From positions 372,001 through 436,000 of the forward strand of contig CP007051.1 in NCBI GenBank assembly GCA_000517565.1: 64,000 nucleotides of DNA, given 5' to 3'. The position numbers were made by a program, and so were the translations under genes. The stretch comes from Desulfurella acetivorans A63 (GTDB lineage: Bacteria > Campylobacterota_A > Desulfurellia > Desulfurellales > Desulfurellaceae). Under the pieces are notes generated by a model. That model worked only from the letters and a program-made list of their open reading frames with translations, ran no database searches and had not been told where the DNA came from. Below are positions 27,604 to 36,690 of this stretch, piece by piece (the first letter of the stretch is position 1; every line of letters starts with the position of its first letter).

Positions 27604-28878
27604 TTACTGCAAGCTTACCTCTTCTGTTTCACTATCATAAGCTAACAAATCTGCAAACCTTGTCCAGCTAATAAATGTTTTAAATATTTTTTCGGGATCT
27701 TCTTGAGGTAGTCTATTGCTTATTTCATTTATAATATCTTCTTTGTACAAAAATTCGTTATCTGAATTTTTAACGATATCAACAAGGTGTCTTACGAGTC
27801 TTAAATCAAGAATTTCTTTTTTCCAAATTTGTTTGCGTTGTTCTATGTCTGATTCAATAAATTTTCTTCCAATTGTGGTAAAAACGATGCTTCGCCTTGG
27901 TGTATCAACAAAATCCAGCAATTCTGCAGCTTTTGTAATTTTAATTATATCTCCAAATTCTCTATTGAGTTCTACCGCTATATGGAATATGTCATCATAG
28001 CCTCCATGTGAATCCAAAAATTCCAGCAATCCGACGATTTCTCCAGGTGAGGCATCTGGTAACGCTTCAAAGACATTTTCTTTTCTTTGTGTTTCTATAG
28101 CTTCTGGTATATCAGGTAAATCACTTGCTGTAATAATATCATGGATGTAATCAACCATGTTTAAAAAATCAATACTTCTATAATCCCTTGGGCGAGGCAA
28201 TTTGTTTTCTATTACGGTTTTAATTTGCGTTGGTTTACCACCAAGAACGATTATTCTATCACTCAAATACACAACTTCTTTGATATCGTGACTTACAATT
28301 AGTATTGATTTGGGATTTTGGGTTGATTGCCAGATATCGATTAACTCAGATCTTAATGATTCAGCAACAAGCGTATCAACATGACTAAAAGGTTCGTCCA
28401 TTAAAAGCAATTCTGGTTGAACCGCAAGAGCTCTTGCTACACCCACGCGCTGTTGCATGCCACCTGATAATTCTTTAGGATATGCTTCTTCAAAACCAGC
28501 AAGACCTGTTATTTTTATTACCATGTTTGTATATTTTTCTACTTCATTTTTATCAAGATTAAGTGGTTTTAAGGCCAATTTTATATTTTCTTCAACATTA
28601 AGCCACGGTAGTAGGGCAAAATTTTGAAAAACCATTGAAACATTAGGATTTATATTAACTACAGGTTTTCCTTTATAGAAGACGCTACCTAAAGATGGTT
28701 TTAATATGCCACAAATCATACGCAAAAGCGTAGATTTCCCAGAACCAGAAGGTCCCAAAATTGATACCACTTCATTTTCAAATATGTCAAAGCTTATGTT
28801 TTTAAGCACTTCTAATGATTTTTTTGTGGATAGGCTAAAACTTTGCGAGACATTTTTTATACTGCAAATTGCATCCAT
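27604..28878 (-). CDS. ABC transporter ATPase with C-terminal AAA-associated domain
   Basis: The 424 residues are an ATPase of the nitrate/sulfonate/taurine type followed by an extra domain. Walker A GPSGSGKST is at 42-50, the signature LSGGMQQRVGVARAL, and Walker B LLLMDEPFSHVD. From about 275 the chain matches the AAA-associated C-terminal domain found on a subset of these ATPases, whose function is not established. GAGGTGAG precedes the ATG, four bases after the permease gene. No substrate-binding protein is encoded nearby, so the cargo is unknown. Confidence 0.87.
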   Translation of the reverse strand: MDAICSIKNVSQSFSLSTKKSLEVLKNISFDIFENEVVSILGPSGSGKSTLLRMICGILKPSLGSVFYKGKPVVNINPNVSMVFQNFALLPWLNVEENIKLALKPLNLDKNEVEKYTNMVIKITGLAGFEEAYPKELSGGMQQRVGVARALAVQPELLLMDEPFSHVDTLVAESLRSELIDIWQSTQNPKSILIVSHDIKEVVYLSDRIIVLGGKPTQIKTVIENKLPRPRDYRSIDFLNMVDYIHDIITASDLPDIPEAIETQRKENVFEALPDASPGEIVGLLEFLDSHGGYDDIFHIAVELNREFGDIIKITKAAELLDFVDTPRRSIVFTTIGRKFIESDIEQRKQIWKKEILDLRLVRHLVDIVKNSDNEFLYKEDIINEISNRLPQEDPEKIFKTFISWTRFADLLAYDSETEEVSLQ

Positions 28879-28881
28879 AAC

Positions 28882-30612
28882 TCACCTCACTTTATAGTTT
28901 TGCGATATCTTATAGAGGTTTTTCCATACAAGTTTATTAAAAAATACCACAGTTAGAGCCATTGTTAAAACACTGGCTGCTAAAAGTGGAATTTGTCCTG
29001 AGTTAGCTGCCTGGCTAATAAGGGCACCTATACCGGTTGTTGTTAAAGTTTGATTTTTAAATGTAACATATTCAGCTACAATAGAAGCATTCCAAGCACC
29101 ACCTGCGGCTGTTATCCAACCTGTTACAAGATAGGGAAATATAGCTTTAAAGTAAATTGAGCTAAATCTTTCCCATAAAGAAAGCTTAAAAATTTTGCCC
29201 ATCTCAATCATTTCAGACGGAATACTTAAAGCACCAGCTATCACATTAAAGAGAATATACCATTGTGTACCCATCAACATTAAAATAACACTTCCATAAC
29301 TTAAATTTATTTTTAAAATGTAAAATAGACCTATTAAAGCAGGGAAAAGCATAGGTGCAGGAAAACTAGCAGTAATTTGTATAATTGGTTGTAAAATCTT
29401 TGATAGTTTTGGAGATAGACCTAAATATATACCAAGCGGTATTGTCCATAAAGAACCTATTAAAATTGTTATCAGTACACGAATTAGTGTATATGCATCT
29501 GATTTGAAAATCGTATACCATGTAATAGATGGCAGATTTTTTATCATAAAAATGATTTTATAACTAGTGTAGATAATAAAAATAACAATTGCTATTAAGA
29601 TTAGGTTTGCAAAAAATTTAGCTACCAGATTTTTTTTTATTTTTCTGTTTTTTTCTTTTTTTGTGTTTGTTTTTAAATATTTAAATTTTTCTTCGAACCA
29701 CATTGAAGTTTTTTTGTATGAATTTCTTACAAATTCTAATATATTTGAATCTATAAGTAAGTTTAAAAACCATGATTCTTTGGGTTTTGAAGTTAAAGAA
29801 TATTCAATCTTAAATTTTTCAGACCACGCGACAAGTGGTTGCCATACAAATTGATCTAGTACCACGATAATTATAATCATAGCCAAAATACCATACAACA
29901 TTGCAGTATAATTTCCAGCATTTGCTGCTGTAGACATATAAGACCCTAAACCTTCTAATCTAAAATTTTTATTTCCAAGTGAGAATTCTTCACATACCAT
30001 AAGAAAAAACCAACCGCCTGCCATACTCATCATGCTATTCCAGATAAGGGATGAAATAGTAGTGGGAAATTCTATCCATTTAAACTTTTGCCACCAATTT
30101 AGTTTATATATACTTGCAACTTCATTAAATTCTTGAGGTATACTATTTAATGTTCCATAGAACCCAAAAACCATATTCCATACCTGACCTGTAAAAATCA
30201 TTATTATGCTGGCAAGTTCAAGACCTGTATTACTATTTGGAAATAATGCAATTAAAGCTAAAACTACAGCAGGTAAAAAACCAAGTACGGGTATACTTTG
30301 TAAGATATCTAAGATAGGCAACAATAGTTTTTCTGCGGTTTTATTTTTATACATAAAGTACCCATAAAAAATTGTAAAAACAAAAGAAAAACCAAATGCA
30401 ATAAGTGCTCTTGATAAAGAGAAAAGACTGTATTTGATCAATGAACCGATAGAAAGATTTATATTTGCTTCATAGTTTATATGAGATGTAGCTTGTTTGG
30501 CATAGTGTGAAATTATATACAGAAAGCTTAAAAGCAATAAAATAAATATAAAATCAGCAATCAAACTTCTTTTTTTAACAACATCAAAATTTATACTTGA
30601 TAAACTTAGCAT
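28882..30612 (-). CDS. ABC transporter permease, two fused permease domains
   Basis: The 576 residues hold two binding-protein-dependent permease domains in tandem, about 1-300 and 330-576, each with around six membrane segments. The EAA-like coupling loops are NEVASIYKLNWWQKFKWIEFP and SEMIEMGKIFKLSLWERFSSIYFKAIFP. A single chain therefore replaces the usual permease dimer. The start codon and codons 2-4 lie inside a 19-base segment that can pair perfectly with the leader (see the leader entry), so translation is probably regulated. Confidence 0.87.
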   Translation of the reverse strand: MLSLSSINFDVVKKRSLIADFIFILLLLSFLYIISHYAKQATSHINYEANINLSIGSLIKYSLFSLSRALIAFGFSFVFTIFYGYFMYKNKTAEKLLLPILDILQSIPVLGFLPAVVLALIALFPNSNTGLELASIIMIFTGQVWNMVFGFYGTLNSIPQEFNEVASIYKLNWWQKFKWIEFPTTISSLIWNSMMSMAGGWFFLMVCEEFSLGNKNFRLEGLGSYMSTAANAGNYTAMLYGILAMIIIIVVLDQFVWQPLVAWSEKFKIEYSLTSKPKESWFLNLLIDSNILEFVRNSYKKTSMWFEEKFKYLKTNTKKEKNRKIKKNLVAKFFANLILIAIVIFIIYTSYKIIFMIKNLPSITWYTIFKSDAYTLIRVLITILIGSLWTIPLGIYLGLSPKLSKILQPIIQITASFPAPMLFPALIGLFYILKINLSYGSVILMLMGTQWYILFNVIAGALSIPSEMIEMGKIFKLSLWERFSSIYFKAIFPYLVTGWITAAGGAWNASIVAEYVTFKNQTLTTTGIGALISQAANSGQIPLLAASVLTMALTVVFFNKLVWKNLYKISQNYKVR

Positions 30613-30732
30613 AAACTCACCCCTAACATTTGTAAGCAGATGAGTTTATGCTAAGTTTACCCATCTGCTTACATATAAGTTTTGTTGCACGAGTTGGGAA
30701 CTTCCATTCATTAAACTCCTAATTTTAAAACT
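30601..30732 (-). promoter_or_regulatory. Structured mRNA leader with two competing helices, candidate translational switch
   Basis: Reading the minus strand, 30673-30662 (TGTAAGCAGATG) pairs perfectly over 12 bases with 30642-30631. The loop between them, 30659-30641, is a perfect 19-base complement of 30619-30601, which contains the end of the ribosome binding site, the permease ATG (30612-30610) and its first codons. The two helices share two bases and cross, so they exclude each other or form a strained pseudoknot. The 19-bp form hides the start codon. Upstream is an AGGAG (30720-30716) with two overlapping short reading frames. I recognise no known riboswitch class. Confidence 0.75.
30646..30711 (-). 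CDS. Candidate leader peptide, 21 residues
   Basis: ATG 30711-30709 stands four bases after AGGAG and opens a 21-codon frame beginning MNGSSQLVQQ and ending WVNLA. It crosses the first arm of the 12-bp hairpin, and its TAA stop (30648-30646) lies inside the 19-base anti-start segment. A second frame begins at ATG 30707-30705, eight bases after the same AGGAG, encodes 12 residues (MEVPNSCNKTYM) and stops within the first hairpin arm. Either could let a ribosome decide which helix forms. No peptide of this kind is known to me. Confidence 0.4.
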   Translation of the reverse strand: MNGSSQLVQQNLYVSRWVNLA

Positions 30733-30738
30733 GCAGCT

Positions 30739-30767
30739 AGTATAACTTAGGCTATTTTTTTTGTCAA
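30739..30767 (-). promoter_or_regulatory. Sigma-70 promoter of the ABC transporter operon
   Basis: On the minus strand TTGACA (30767-30762), 17 bases, TATACT (30744-30739). The -35 box overlaps the antiporter stop codon. The start of transcription should be near 30732, so the leader is about 120 bases. Confidence 0.75.
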
Positions 30768-31927
30768 GAAATTTTTGGGCTTATAAGCTGCAACGCAAAG
30801 GGTGTAACAAGTGTAGTTAATAGTGATATTAAAACAATTAAAGCATATAGCTCATCATTTAGAATTCCACTTGTTTTTCCAATTGTAGCAAAAATTAATC
30901 CAACTTCTGCCCTTGGTATCATTGAAAACCCAACAGCTAATTTGTTATAAAAACCATTAATAAAAAATCCACTAGCCATCTTGCCTAGGATAGCTATTGT
31001 TAAGAATATAAGCAAGTCTGTTATAAGCCTGTTAAAAGTTGAAAAACTCAATTGGCTTAGATTAAATGACAAACCTATATATACAAAAAAGAATGGCTCA
31101 AAAAAATTTTGTAATGTTTTAAGTTGTGATTTTGCCTTTTTGAATAAATTATCAAGTTTGATAGTTTTAGACAAATTTAGCGTTTGCAGACTGTAGCCTA
31201 TAATAAATGCACCCAAAATATTTAAATGAACGAGTTTATAAGAAACGAAAGAGTATGCTATAATTGCAAAAAAAATTATTGAACTAACATAGTTTGCGTT
31301 TTTATCAAAACTAAAATTTATTGCATTTTGTAATATAATTTTTATAAAAGGCACCATTAAAAAAAGTATTGTAGCATAGAGTATAATACTAAATGCAATT
31401 TCTAAATTGATAGTTTTTGTTTGCGCGAAATTTGATACTAAAAGCAACATTATAATACCAATTATATCATCTATAACAGCTGCAACTAACACAATGTTTG
31501 CAACAGTCGTGTTTTGTTTTTTTAAATCCATAAAAGTTTTTAGCGTAACTCCTATGCTTGTTGCCACAAGACTGCCTGCTATAAAAAATGATTCGTTTTG
31601 GTTATAATCTAAAAGTTTAGCAATAGTAAGTGCTATAAAAAATGGAACAAAAGATCCTATAATAGCTACAAAAACACCTTTTAAATTTGTTTTAAACCCA
31701 GCCTTTAAATTTATTTCTAAACCAGATTCATAAAGCAAAAACAATATACCTATTTCTGCAAACACATAAAATACTTCGTTTGGTACAATCAGATTAAAAA
31801 TACATGGGCCTAGCAAGATACCTATTGCTACAAAAGTAATTAGTTCTGGTATTCCAAAATTTTTAAGCCATTTGCCAAATATTTGTGTCAAAAGCAAAAT
31901 TAAGCTTATAAATAATATTGATAACAT
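30764..31927 (-). CDS. Cation:proton antiporter (CPA2 family)
   Basis: Membrane Na+ or K+/H+ antiporter for ion and pH balance. The 387 residues are almost all membrane segments (about 11 to 12), with the ion-site aspartate pair in AAVIDDIIG and the early GIPELITFVAIGILLGP block. No C-terminal RCK/TrkA domain is present, unlike KefB or KefC. The ATG is at 31927, with no Shine-Dalgarno, and a good -10 box ends only seven bases upstream, so the message is probably leaderless. Confidence 0.88.
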   Translation of the reverse strand: MLSILFISLILLLTQIFGKWLKNFGIPELITFVAIGILLGPCIFNLIVPNEVFYVFAEIGILFLLYESGLEINLKAGFKTNLKGVFVAIIGSFVPFFIALTIAKLLDYNQNESFFIAGSLVATSIGVTLKTFMDLKKQNTTVANIVLVAAVIDDIIGIIMLLLVSNFAQTKTINLEIAFSIILYATILFLMVPFIKIILQNAINFSFDKNANYVSSIIFFAIIAYSFVSYKLVHLNILGAFIIGYSLQTLNLSKTIKLDNLFKKAKSQLKTLQNFFEPFFFVYIGLSFNLSQLSFSTFNRLITDLLIFLTIAILGKMASGFFINGFYNKLAVGFSMIPRAEVGLIFATIGKTSGILNDELYALIVLISLLTTLVTPFALQLISPKIS

Positions 31928-31933
31928 AATAAA

Positions 31934-31962
31934 ATTATAGCATAAATGATTTTGCTTGACAA
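31934..31962 (-). promoter_or_regulatory. Promoter of the antiporter gene
   Basis: On the minus strand TTGTCA (31962-31957), 17 bases, TATAAT (31939-31934). The -35 box occupies the same bases as the -35 box of the divergent dksA-like promoter. Confidence 0.65.
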
Positions 31963-31984
31963 ATTATAAAAATAAGCTTTAATA
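31956..31984 (+). promoter_or_regulatory. Promoter of the dksA-like gene
   Basis: TTGACA (31956-31961), 17 bases, TTAATA (31979-31984). It shares its -35 bases with the antiporter promoter on the other strand, so the two cannot be occupied together. Confidence 0.55.
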
Positions 31985-32009
31985 GTAACAGATTTTAGGG
32001 GGTTTTAGT

Positions 32010-32351
32010 ATGGACGAGAAAACCTTAAACGAGCTTAAAGATAGATTGTTATACTTAAAAAGAGAGATTCAGCAGAGAATTAAGGACAATAATGATCGTG
32101 TTAGAAGCTTAGAAAGTGGCGATGAAGCTGATTTTTCAAATAGTATTTCCTACAAAGATCTTACTTACAATTTAATAGAAAAAGATAGAGCCCAATTAAT
32201 TGAAATTGAAGAAGCGCTTTATAGAATGGAAAACAATACATATGGTATTTGCGAAAGATGCAAAGAGCCTATAGAAATTGAGAGATTAAAAGCAAAACCT
32301 ACAGCAAAATACTGTGCTAAGTGTAAACGTATTATCGAATCTAATAGGTAG
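32010..32351 (+). CDS. DksA/TraR-family zinc-finger protein
   Basis: Probable RNA polymerase secondary-channel factor. The 113 residues have an N-terminal helical hairpin (about 1-70) with acidic SGDEADFSNS at its tip region, then a four-cysteine zinc finger (C81, C84, C102, C105 in CERC and CAKC). It is shorter than the 151-residue E. coli DksA, like the smaller members common outside the gamma group. Role in stringent control is an inference. The comF frame overlaps its end by 38 bases. Confidence 0.85.
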   Translation: MDEKTLNELKDRLLYLKREIQQRIKDNNDRVRSLESGDEADFSNSISYKDLTYNLIEKDRAQLIEIEEALYRMENNTYGICERCKEPIEIERLKAKPTAKYCAKCKRIIESNR

Positions 32352-33021
32352 TCTTAAAAGTCTTATTTTTCCTTCAGTTTGTATTTTCTGCCAAAGACCA
32401 ATTAAAAACGGCTATATTTGTAATAATTGTATGAATGATATGGTGTATAAAGGCCCAAGATGCATAAAGTGTTCGAAACCTGTTAATCAAAATACACTAT
32501 TATGTTCAAATTGTTCGCAAAAAACTTATTATGAAAAAGGTTTTGTGCTTTTCTCATATAATAATCAAAAAGTAGCCAATTTGATAAAGTGGTCCAAATT
32601 TAGTGGACATTTTTACTATTTAAATTCAATAAAACATTTCAAAGAACATATAGATTTTAGTATTTTTGATGGTGTTGAGGCATTAATTGCCGTTCCCATG
32701 CATAGAAAGGATTTACAAAAACGAGGTTACAATCAGTCTCTTATTATAGCAAAAATACTCAGCACTTTATCGGGTATTTGTGTATATTATGATATAATCG
32801 AAAAAACACTACAAACAAAACCTCAAGTAGGTCTAAAAAGGCATGAACGTCAAAATAACCTAAGAAATGCTTTTGTTTTAAATCCAAAAGCGAAGAAATT
32901 TAAAAAGGTATTAATAGTTGATGATGTTGTAACAACAGCATCAACTATTAACGAGTGCGCTAAAGTTTTATCAAGTCTTGATATAAAGGTAAACTTTTTT
33001 GCAATGGCTTCAGAGTTTTAA
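32314..33021 (+). CDS. comF: ComF-family phosphoribosyltransferase-like protein
   Basis: The 235 residues have an N-terminal four-cysteine zinc ribbon (CIFC, CNNC, CIKC, CSNC) and a C-terminal phosphoribosyltransferase fold with the PRPP loop VLIVDDVVTTAST. ComF proteins take part in DNA uptake or recombination. The start is uncertain: GTG 32314 is the only normal start codon in frame before the conserved part, it lies inside the dksA-like gene, and it lacks a ribosome binding site. The 3' end overlaps the convergent maeB by four bases. Confidence 0.8.
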   Translation: MLSVNVLSNLIGSLKSLIFPSVCIFCQRPIKNGYICNNCMNDMVYKGPRCIKCSKPVNQNTLLCSNCSQKTYYEKGFVLFSYNNQKVANLIKWSKFSGHFYYLNSIKHFKEHIDFSIFDGVEALIAVPMHRKDLQKRGYNQSLIIAKILSTLSGICVYYDIIEKTLQTKPQVGLKRHERQNNLRNAFVLNPKAKKFKKVLIVDDVVTTASTINECAKVLSSLDIKVNFFAMASEF

Positions 33022-35330
33022 GAATTACTATTACCATTTTGCCTTTCTTTCCTTTGAGCATCAAATACAGCTAAAGCTATCATATCTTCTATGGTTCTAA
33101 CAGGTGAGCCCATCTCAAGGACATGTATACTTTTTTTAAGACCAAGCAGTATTGGTCCTATAGGGTATGCACCACCTAGCTTGTACATGAGCTTATAGGA
33201 GATGTTTCCTGCATCTAGGTTTGGAAAGATAAATACATTAGCTTCTTTGCCTTTTATTGTGTTAAATGGGTAGAATTCATCCCTTAGGGTTACATCGCTT
33301 GCAATGGTTGCCTGCATTTCTCCTTCTATTAGTAAATCCGGATTTATTGATTTTGCTATCTCTACTGCTTTTTTTACCTTTATTGCTTCTTCTTGGTCAT
33401 TGCTGCCAAAGTTTGAAAACGATAACATTGCAACAACAGCCTGTGCGTTTGTCAGGTCTGTATAGAATTTGGCTGTTTCTATAGCTATGTAGGCAAGAGT
33501 CTGAGAATCTGGGTTTATATTTATCGTGGTGTCTGCAAATAAGTATATACGGTTTTTAATGACCATTACATATACACCTGCAACAGGTACATTGGGAGAT
33601 TTTTCTGTAACCTGCAAGATGGGTCTTATAACTGTTGGGTAGTTGTAGGTTTCCCCGATAAGCAATGCATCAGCATCACCTTCCCTTACCATCATAGTAG
33701 CAAATACATTGGGTCTATGGTTTATAATGTAGCCTGCCTCTTCTTTTGTTATGCCCTTTCTTTGCCTTATCTCAAGCAGTCTTTCTATATAGTGCTGTCT
33801 TTTTGGTGACTGCATTGGGTCTATGAACTCTATTTTGTCTATGATCTTTGGGTTTAGCCCTAATTCTTTTACCTTGTCTACAACAAACTCTTTGGTTCTA
33901 CCTCTTGAACCTACAAATACAGGTTTAAATATACCTTCTTCCAAGGCATTTTGAACAGCTCTTAAAATATTTGGATTTGTAGTTTCTGTAAATACCACTC
34001 TTTTTGGATTTTCTTTGGCTTTTTCATATATGTAGCGTGTTATGGATCTTGTTTTGTCAAGTTTTAACTCCAAAGTCTTCTTATACTCTTGCATGTCAAA
34101 GTGCTCTATCCTTGCTACCTTAGAGTCAATTGCAGCCTGTGCAACGGCGCTTGATACGTATATTAAAGCCCTTGGGTCAAATGGCTTTGGTATGATGTAG
34201 TCTGGACCAAACTTTAAGTTTGATAAGCCGTAGGCTTTAAGTACACCTTCTGGCACATCCATTTTAGCTAGGTTTGCTAGAGCTTTTGCAGCTGCTATCT
34301 TCATTTCTTCATTTATAGCAGTAGCCATGGTATCCAGTGCGCCTCTGAATATGAAGGGAAATACTAGCACATTGTTTATCTGGTTTGGGTAATCGCTTCT
34401 GCCTGTTCCTACTATAGCATTGGGGTTTGCTTCTTTTGCTTCTTCGTATGTAATCTCAGGCGTTGGGTTTGCCATGGCAAATATTATAGGGTGATCATTC
34501 ATGGATTTTACCATTTCTTTTGTAAGTATATTTGGCTGGGATAAGCCGAAGAATACATCAGCACCTTCTAGGGCTTCCTTTAGCGTTCTAACAGGGAGGG
34601 TAGTTGCAAACATTTCTTTGTATGGGTTCATCCCTTCGGTTCTGCCTTTGTATATTACACCTTTTGAGTCTATCATTATGATATTTTCCCTTTTTACACC
34701 AAGGCTTACATAAAACTTGGCGCAGGCAATGCCCGCTGCTCCTGCGCCACTTATTACTACCCTTATGTTTTGTATTTCTTTTTGGCTTATTTCTAAAGCA
34801 TTAAGGAGTGCTGCGCCAGAGACCACAGCTGTACCATGCTGGTCATCGTGGAATACCGGTATGTTCATTTTCTTTTTAAGTTCATCTTCTATGTAAAAGC
34901 ATTCTGGGGCTTTTATGTCTTCAAGGTTAATACCGCCAAATGTTGGCTCCATGGCAGCTACAATTTCTATGATTTTATCCGGGTCTTTTTCGTTTAGCTC
35001 TATATCAAATACGTCTATATCTGCAAACTTCTTAAACAAATTGCCTTTACCTTCCATTACTGGCTTTCCAGCTAGCGCTCCAATATCGCCAAGGCCAAGT
35101 ACAGCTGTGCCATTTGTTACGACAGCTACAAGGTTTGATTTTGTGGTGTATTTGTAGGCATCCTGCGGATTTTCTTTTATCTGCATGCATACTTCTGCAA
35201 CGCCTGGTGTATAGGCTAGCGATAGGTCTTTTTGACTGTTAAATGGCTTTGTGTACCTTACTTCTATCTTACCCGGTTTTTCCAAGCTATGGTAGTCTAG
35301 TGCTTCTTGCTTTAGGGTTTTGTCTTGCAT
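33018..35330 (-). CDS. maeB: Malic enzyme with phosphotransacetylase-like domain
   Basis: Decarboxylates malate to pyruvate, making NAD(P)H. The 770 residues (ATG 35330, seven bases after AAGGAGG) hold an N-terminal malic domain with [13 protein letters not shown] and [11 protein letters not shown], the NAD-binding half with [16 protein letters not shown], and a C-terminal phosphotransacetylase-like domain from about 430. In related enzymes that domain is regulatory. It is the last gene of the methylmalonyl operon, where it would drain C4 acids to pyruvate. Its base composition is visibly richer in G and C than its neighbours. Confidence 0.94.
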   Translation of the reverse strand: MQDKTLKQEALDYHSLEKPGKIEVRYTKPFNSQKDLSLAYTPGVAEVCMQIKENPQDAYKYTTKSNLVAVVTNGTAVLGLGDIGALAGKPVMEGKGNLFKKFADIDVFDIELNEKDPDKIIEIVAAMEPTFGGINLEDIKAPECFYIEDELKKKMNIPVFHDDQHGTAVVSGAALLNALEISQKEIQNIRVVISGAGAAGIACAKFYVSLGVKRENIIMIDSKGVIYKGRTEGMNPYKEMFATTLPVRTLKEALEGADVFFGLSQPNILTKEMVKSMNDHPIIFAMANPTPEITYEEAKEANPNAIVGTGRSDYPNQINNVLVFPFIFRGALDTMATAINEEMKIAAAKALANLAKMDVPEGVLKAYGLSNLKFGPDYIIPKPFDPRALIYVSSAVAQAAIDSKVARIEHFDMQEYKKTLELKLDKTRSITRYIYEKAKENPKRVVFTETTNPNILRAVQNALEEGIFKPVFVGSRGRTKEFVVDKVKELGLNPKIIDKIEFIDPMQSPKRQHYIERLLEIRQRKGITKEEAGYIINHRPNVFATMMVREGDADALLIGETYNYPTVIRPILQVTEKSPNVPVAGVYVMVIKNRIYLFADTTININPDSQTLAYIAIETAKFYTDLTNAQAVVAMLSFSNFGSNDQEEAIKVKKAVEIAKSINPDLLIEGEMQATIASDVTLRDEFYPFNTIKGKEANVFIFPNLDAGNISYKLMYKLGGAYPIGPILLGLKKSIHVLEMGSPVRTIEDMIALAVFDAQRKERQNGNSNS

Positions 35331-35357
35331 CAATTTTCCTCCTTAATAATATTCTAC

Positions 35358-36689
35358 TTATTTATCTGCTTGTGTTGCACAAATAAGTACAGCATCCCAT
35401 ACAGCACTGTATGGTGGCGAGTATGCAAAATCCAAATACTTAACTTCGCTAACTTTTAAATTTGCATATATTGCAACAGACAAAGCGTTAATCCTTAAAA
35501 TTCCGTCATAAGAACAAATTTGAGCACCAAGCAGCTGTTTTGTTTTTATATCACTTATAAGTGAAACTATTATTTCCTTATTGTTTGGTAAATAATGTGC
35601 TTTTTCATTTGCAACAATAGTTGTAATTTTTGGTTCAAATCCAGCATCTTGTGCTTGTTTTAAGCTTAATCCAGTTTTTGCTATACCTAAATCAAACAAT
35701 TTAAATACAGAAGTGCCTGTTATACCTTCAAATACTTCATTACCTCCTGTTGCATTTATGCCTGCAATGCGGCCTTGCTTGTTTGCATTTGTGCCAAGTG
35801 GAAAATATACATGTTTCTTTAATAATTTATGATAAATAGTTGCACAATCTCCGCAGGCAAAAACATCTTCAATATTAGTTTTCATTTTTTGATCAACATC
35901 AATTGCATTGTTTGAGAAGAAGTTTAAACCACTACCAATCAAAAAGTCTGTATTTGGTTTAAACCCAGTTGATACATTAACAACATCACACTCAAATGTG
36001 CCTTTGTTTGTTATCACCTTAAGAGGTGAATCTATTTTTTCTATATCAACAGAACAAATTAGCTTTACGCCATTGTTTTGTAATTCTTCAATAGCCTTTT
36101 GTCTTATTTCATCAGTATATTCTAGCAAAATATTATCTAATTTTTCTAAAATTACAACTTCTAAACCACGTTTTTTTAAATTGTCTGCAAGTTCTAAATT
36201 GATAAATCCCCCACCTATAAGAACTGCTTTTTTACAATTTTCGCTTATTAGATATTTGTTTAGTTTTCTTCCATCCTCCAATGATTTTAGGGAAAAAACG
36301 CCTTCATTTGTTATTCCATCAATAGGTGGTAAGTTACTTTTGGCGCCAGTAGCAATAATTAATTTATCATAATTAAGCTCATATTGGTGGTTTGAGAGAT
36401 TATTTTTCACCAAAACTACGCGCTTTTTTGTATCAATACCAATTGCTTCTTCATTTAACCTTAAATCTATATTGCGTTTTTCTCTAAATTCTTTTGCGCT
36501 TACTGCTACAACTTCTTCCATATCTTTTTTGAGGCCTATTATATACGGCATACCACAGGCACCGTATGAAACATCCTGGGTTTTTTCAAGCATAATAACA
36601 TGTGCATCTTTTTGCCTTCTTTTTGCCTGGCTTGCAGCACTTGCACCAGCTGCATCTGCTCCTATTACAACAATCTTTGTTGGTTCCAT
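35358..36689 (-). CDS. CoA-disulfide reductase-like flavoprotein
   Basis: FAD and NAD(P)H disulfide oxidoreductase of 443 residues. The FAD motif GADAAGASAA is at 10-19, the single redox cysteine is C45 in SYGACGMPY, and the second dinucleotide fold has VLIGGGFINLELA. This single-Cys architecture is shared by CoA-disulfide reductases and by the CoA-dependent NAD(P)H sulfur oxidoreductases of sulfur-reducing archaea. It lies between the epimerase and malic enzyme genes, with gaps of one and 27 bases. A role in CoA recycling or sulfur reduction are both open. Confidence 0.82.
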   Translation of the reverse strand: MEPTKIVVIGADAAGASAASQAKRRQKDAHVIMLEKTQDVSYGACGMPYIIGLKKDMEEVVAVSAKEFREKRNIDLRLNEEAIGIDTKKRVVLVKNNLSNHQYELNYDKLIIATGAKSNLPPIDGITNEGVFSLKSLEDGRKLNKYLISENCKKAVLIGGGFINLELADNLKKRGLEVVILEKLDNILLEYTDEIRQKAIEELQNNGVKLICSVDIEKIDSPLKVITNKGTFECDVVNVSTGFKPNTDFLIGSGLNFFSNNAIDVDQKMKTNIEDVFACGDCATIYHKLLKKHVYFPLGTNANKQGRIAGINATGGNEVFEGITGTSVFKLFDLGIAKTGLSLKQAQDAGFEPKITTIVANEKAHYLPNNKEIIVSLISDIKTKQLLGAQICSYDGILRINALSVAIYANLKVSEVKYLDFAYSPPYSAVWDAVLICATQADK

Positions 36690-36690
36690 A

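Noticed and set aside
30601-30763. Known riboswitch (guanidine-I, which often precedes this transporter type) upstream of the permease
   Set aside because: The conserved guanidine-I cores are not present, and no other class that I could recall fits; it is therefore reported as an unknown switch.
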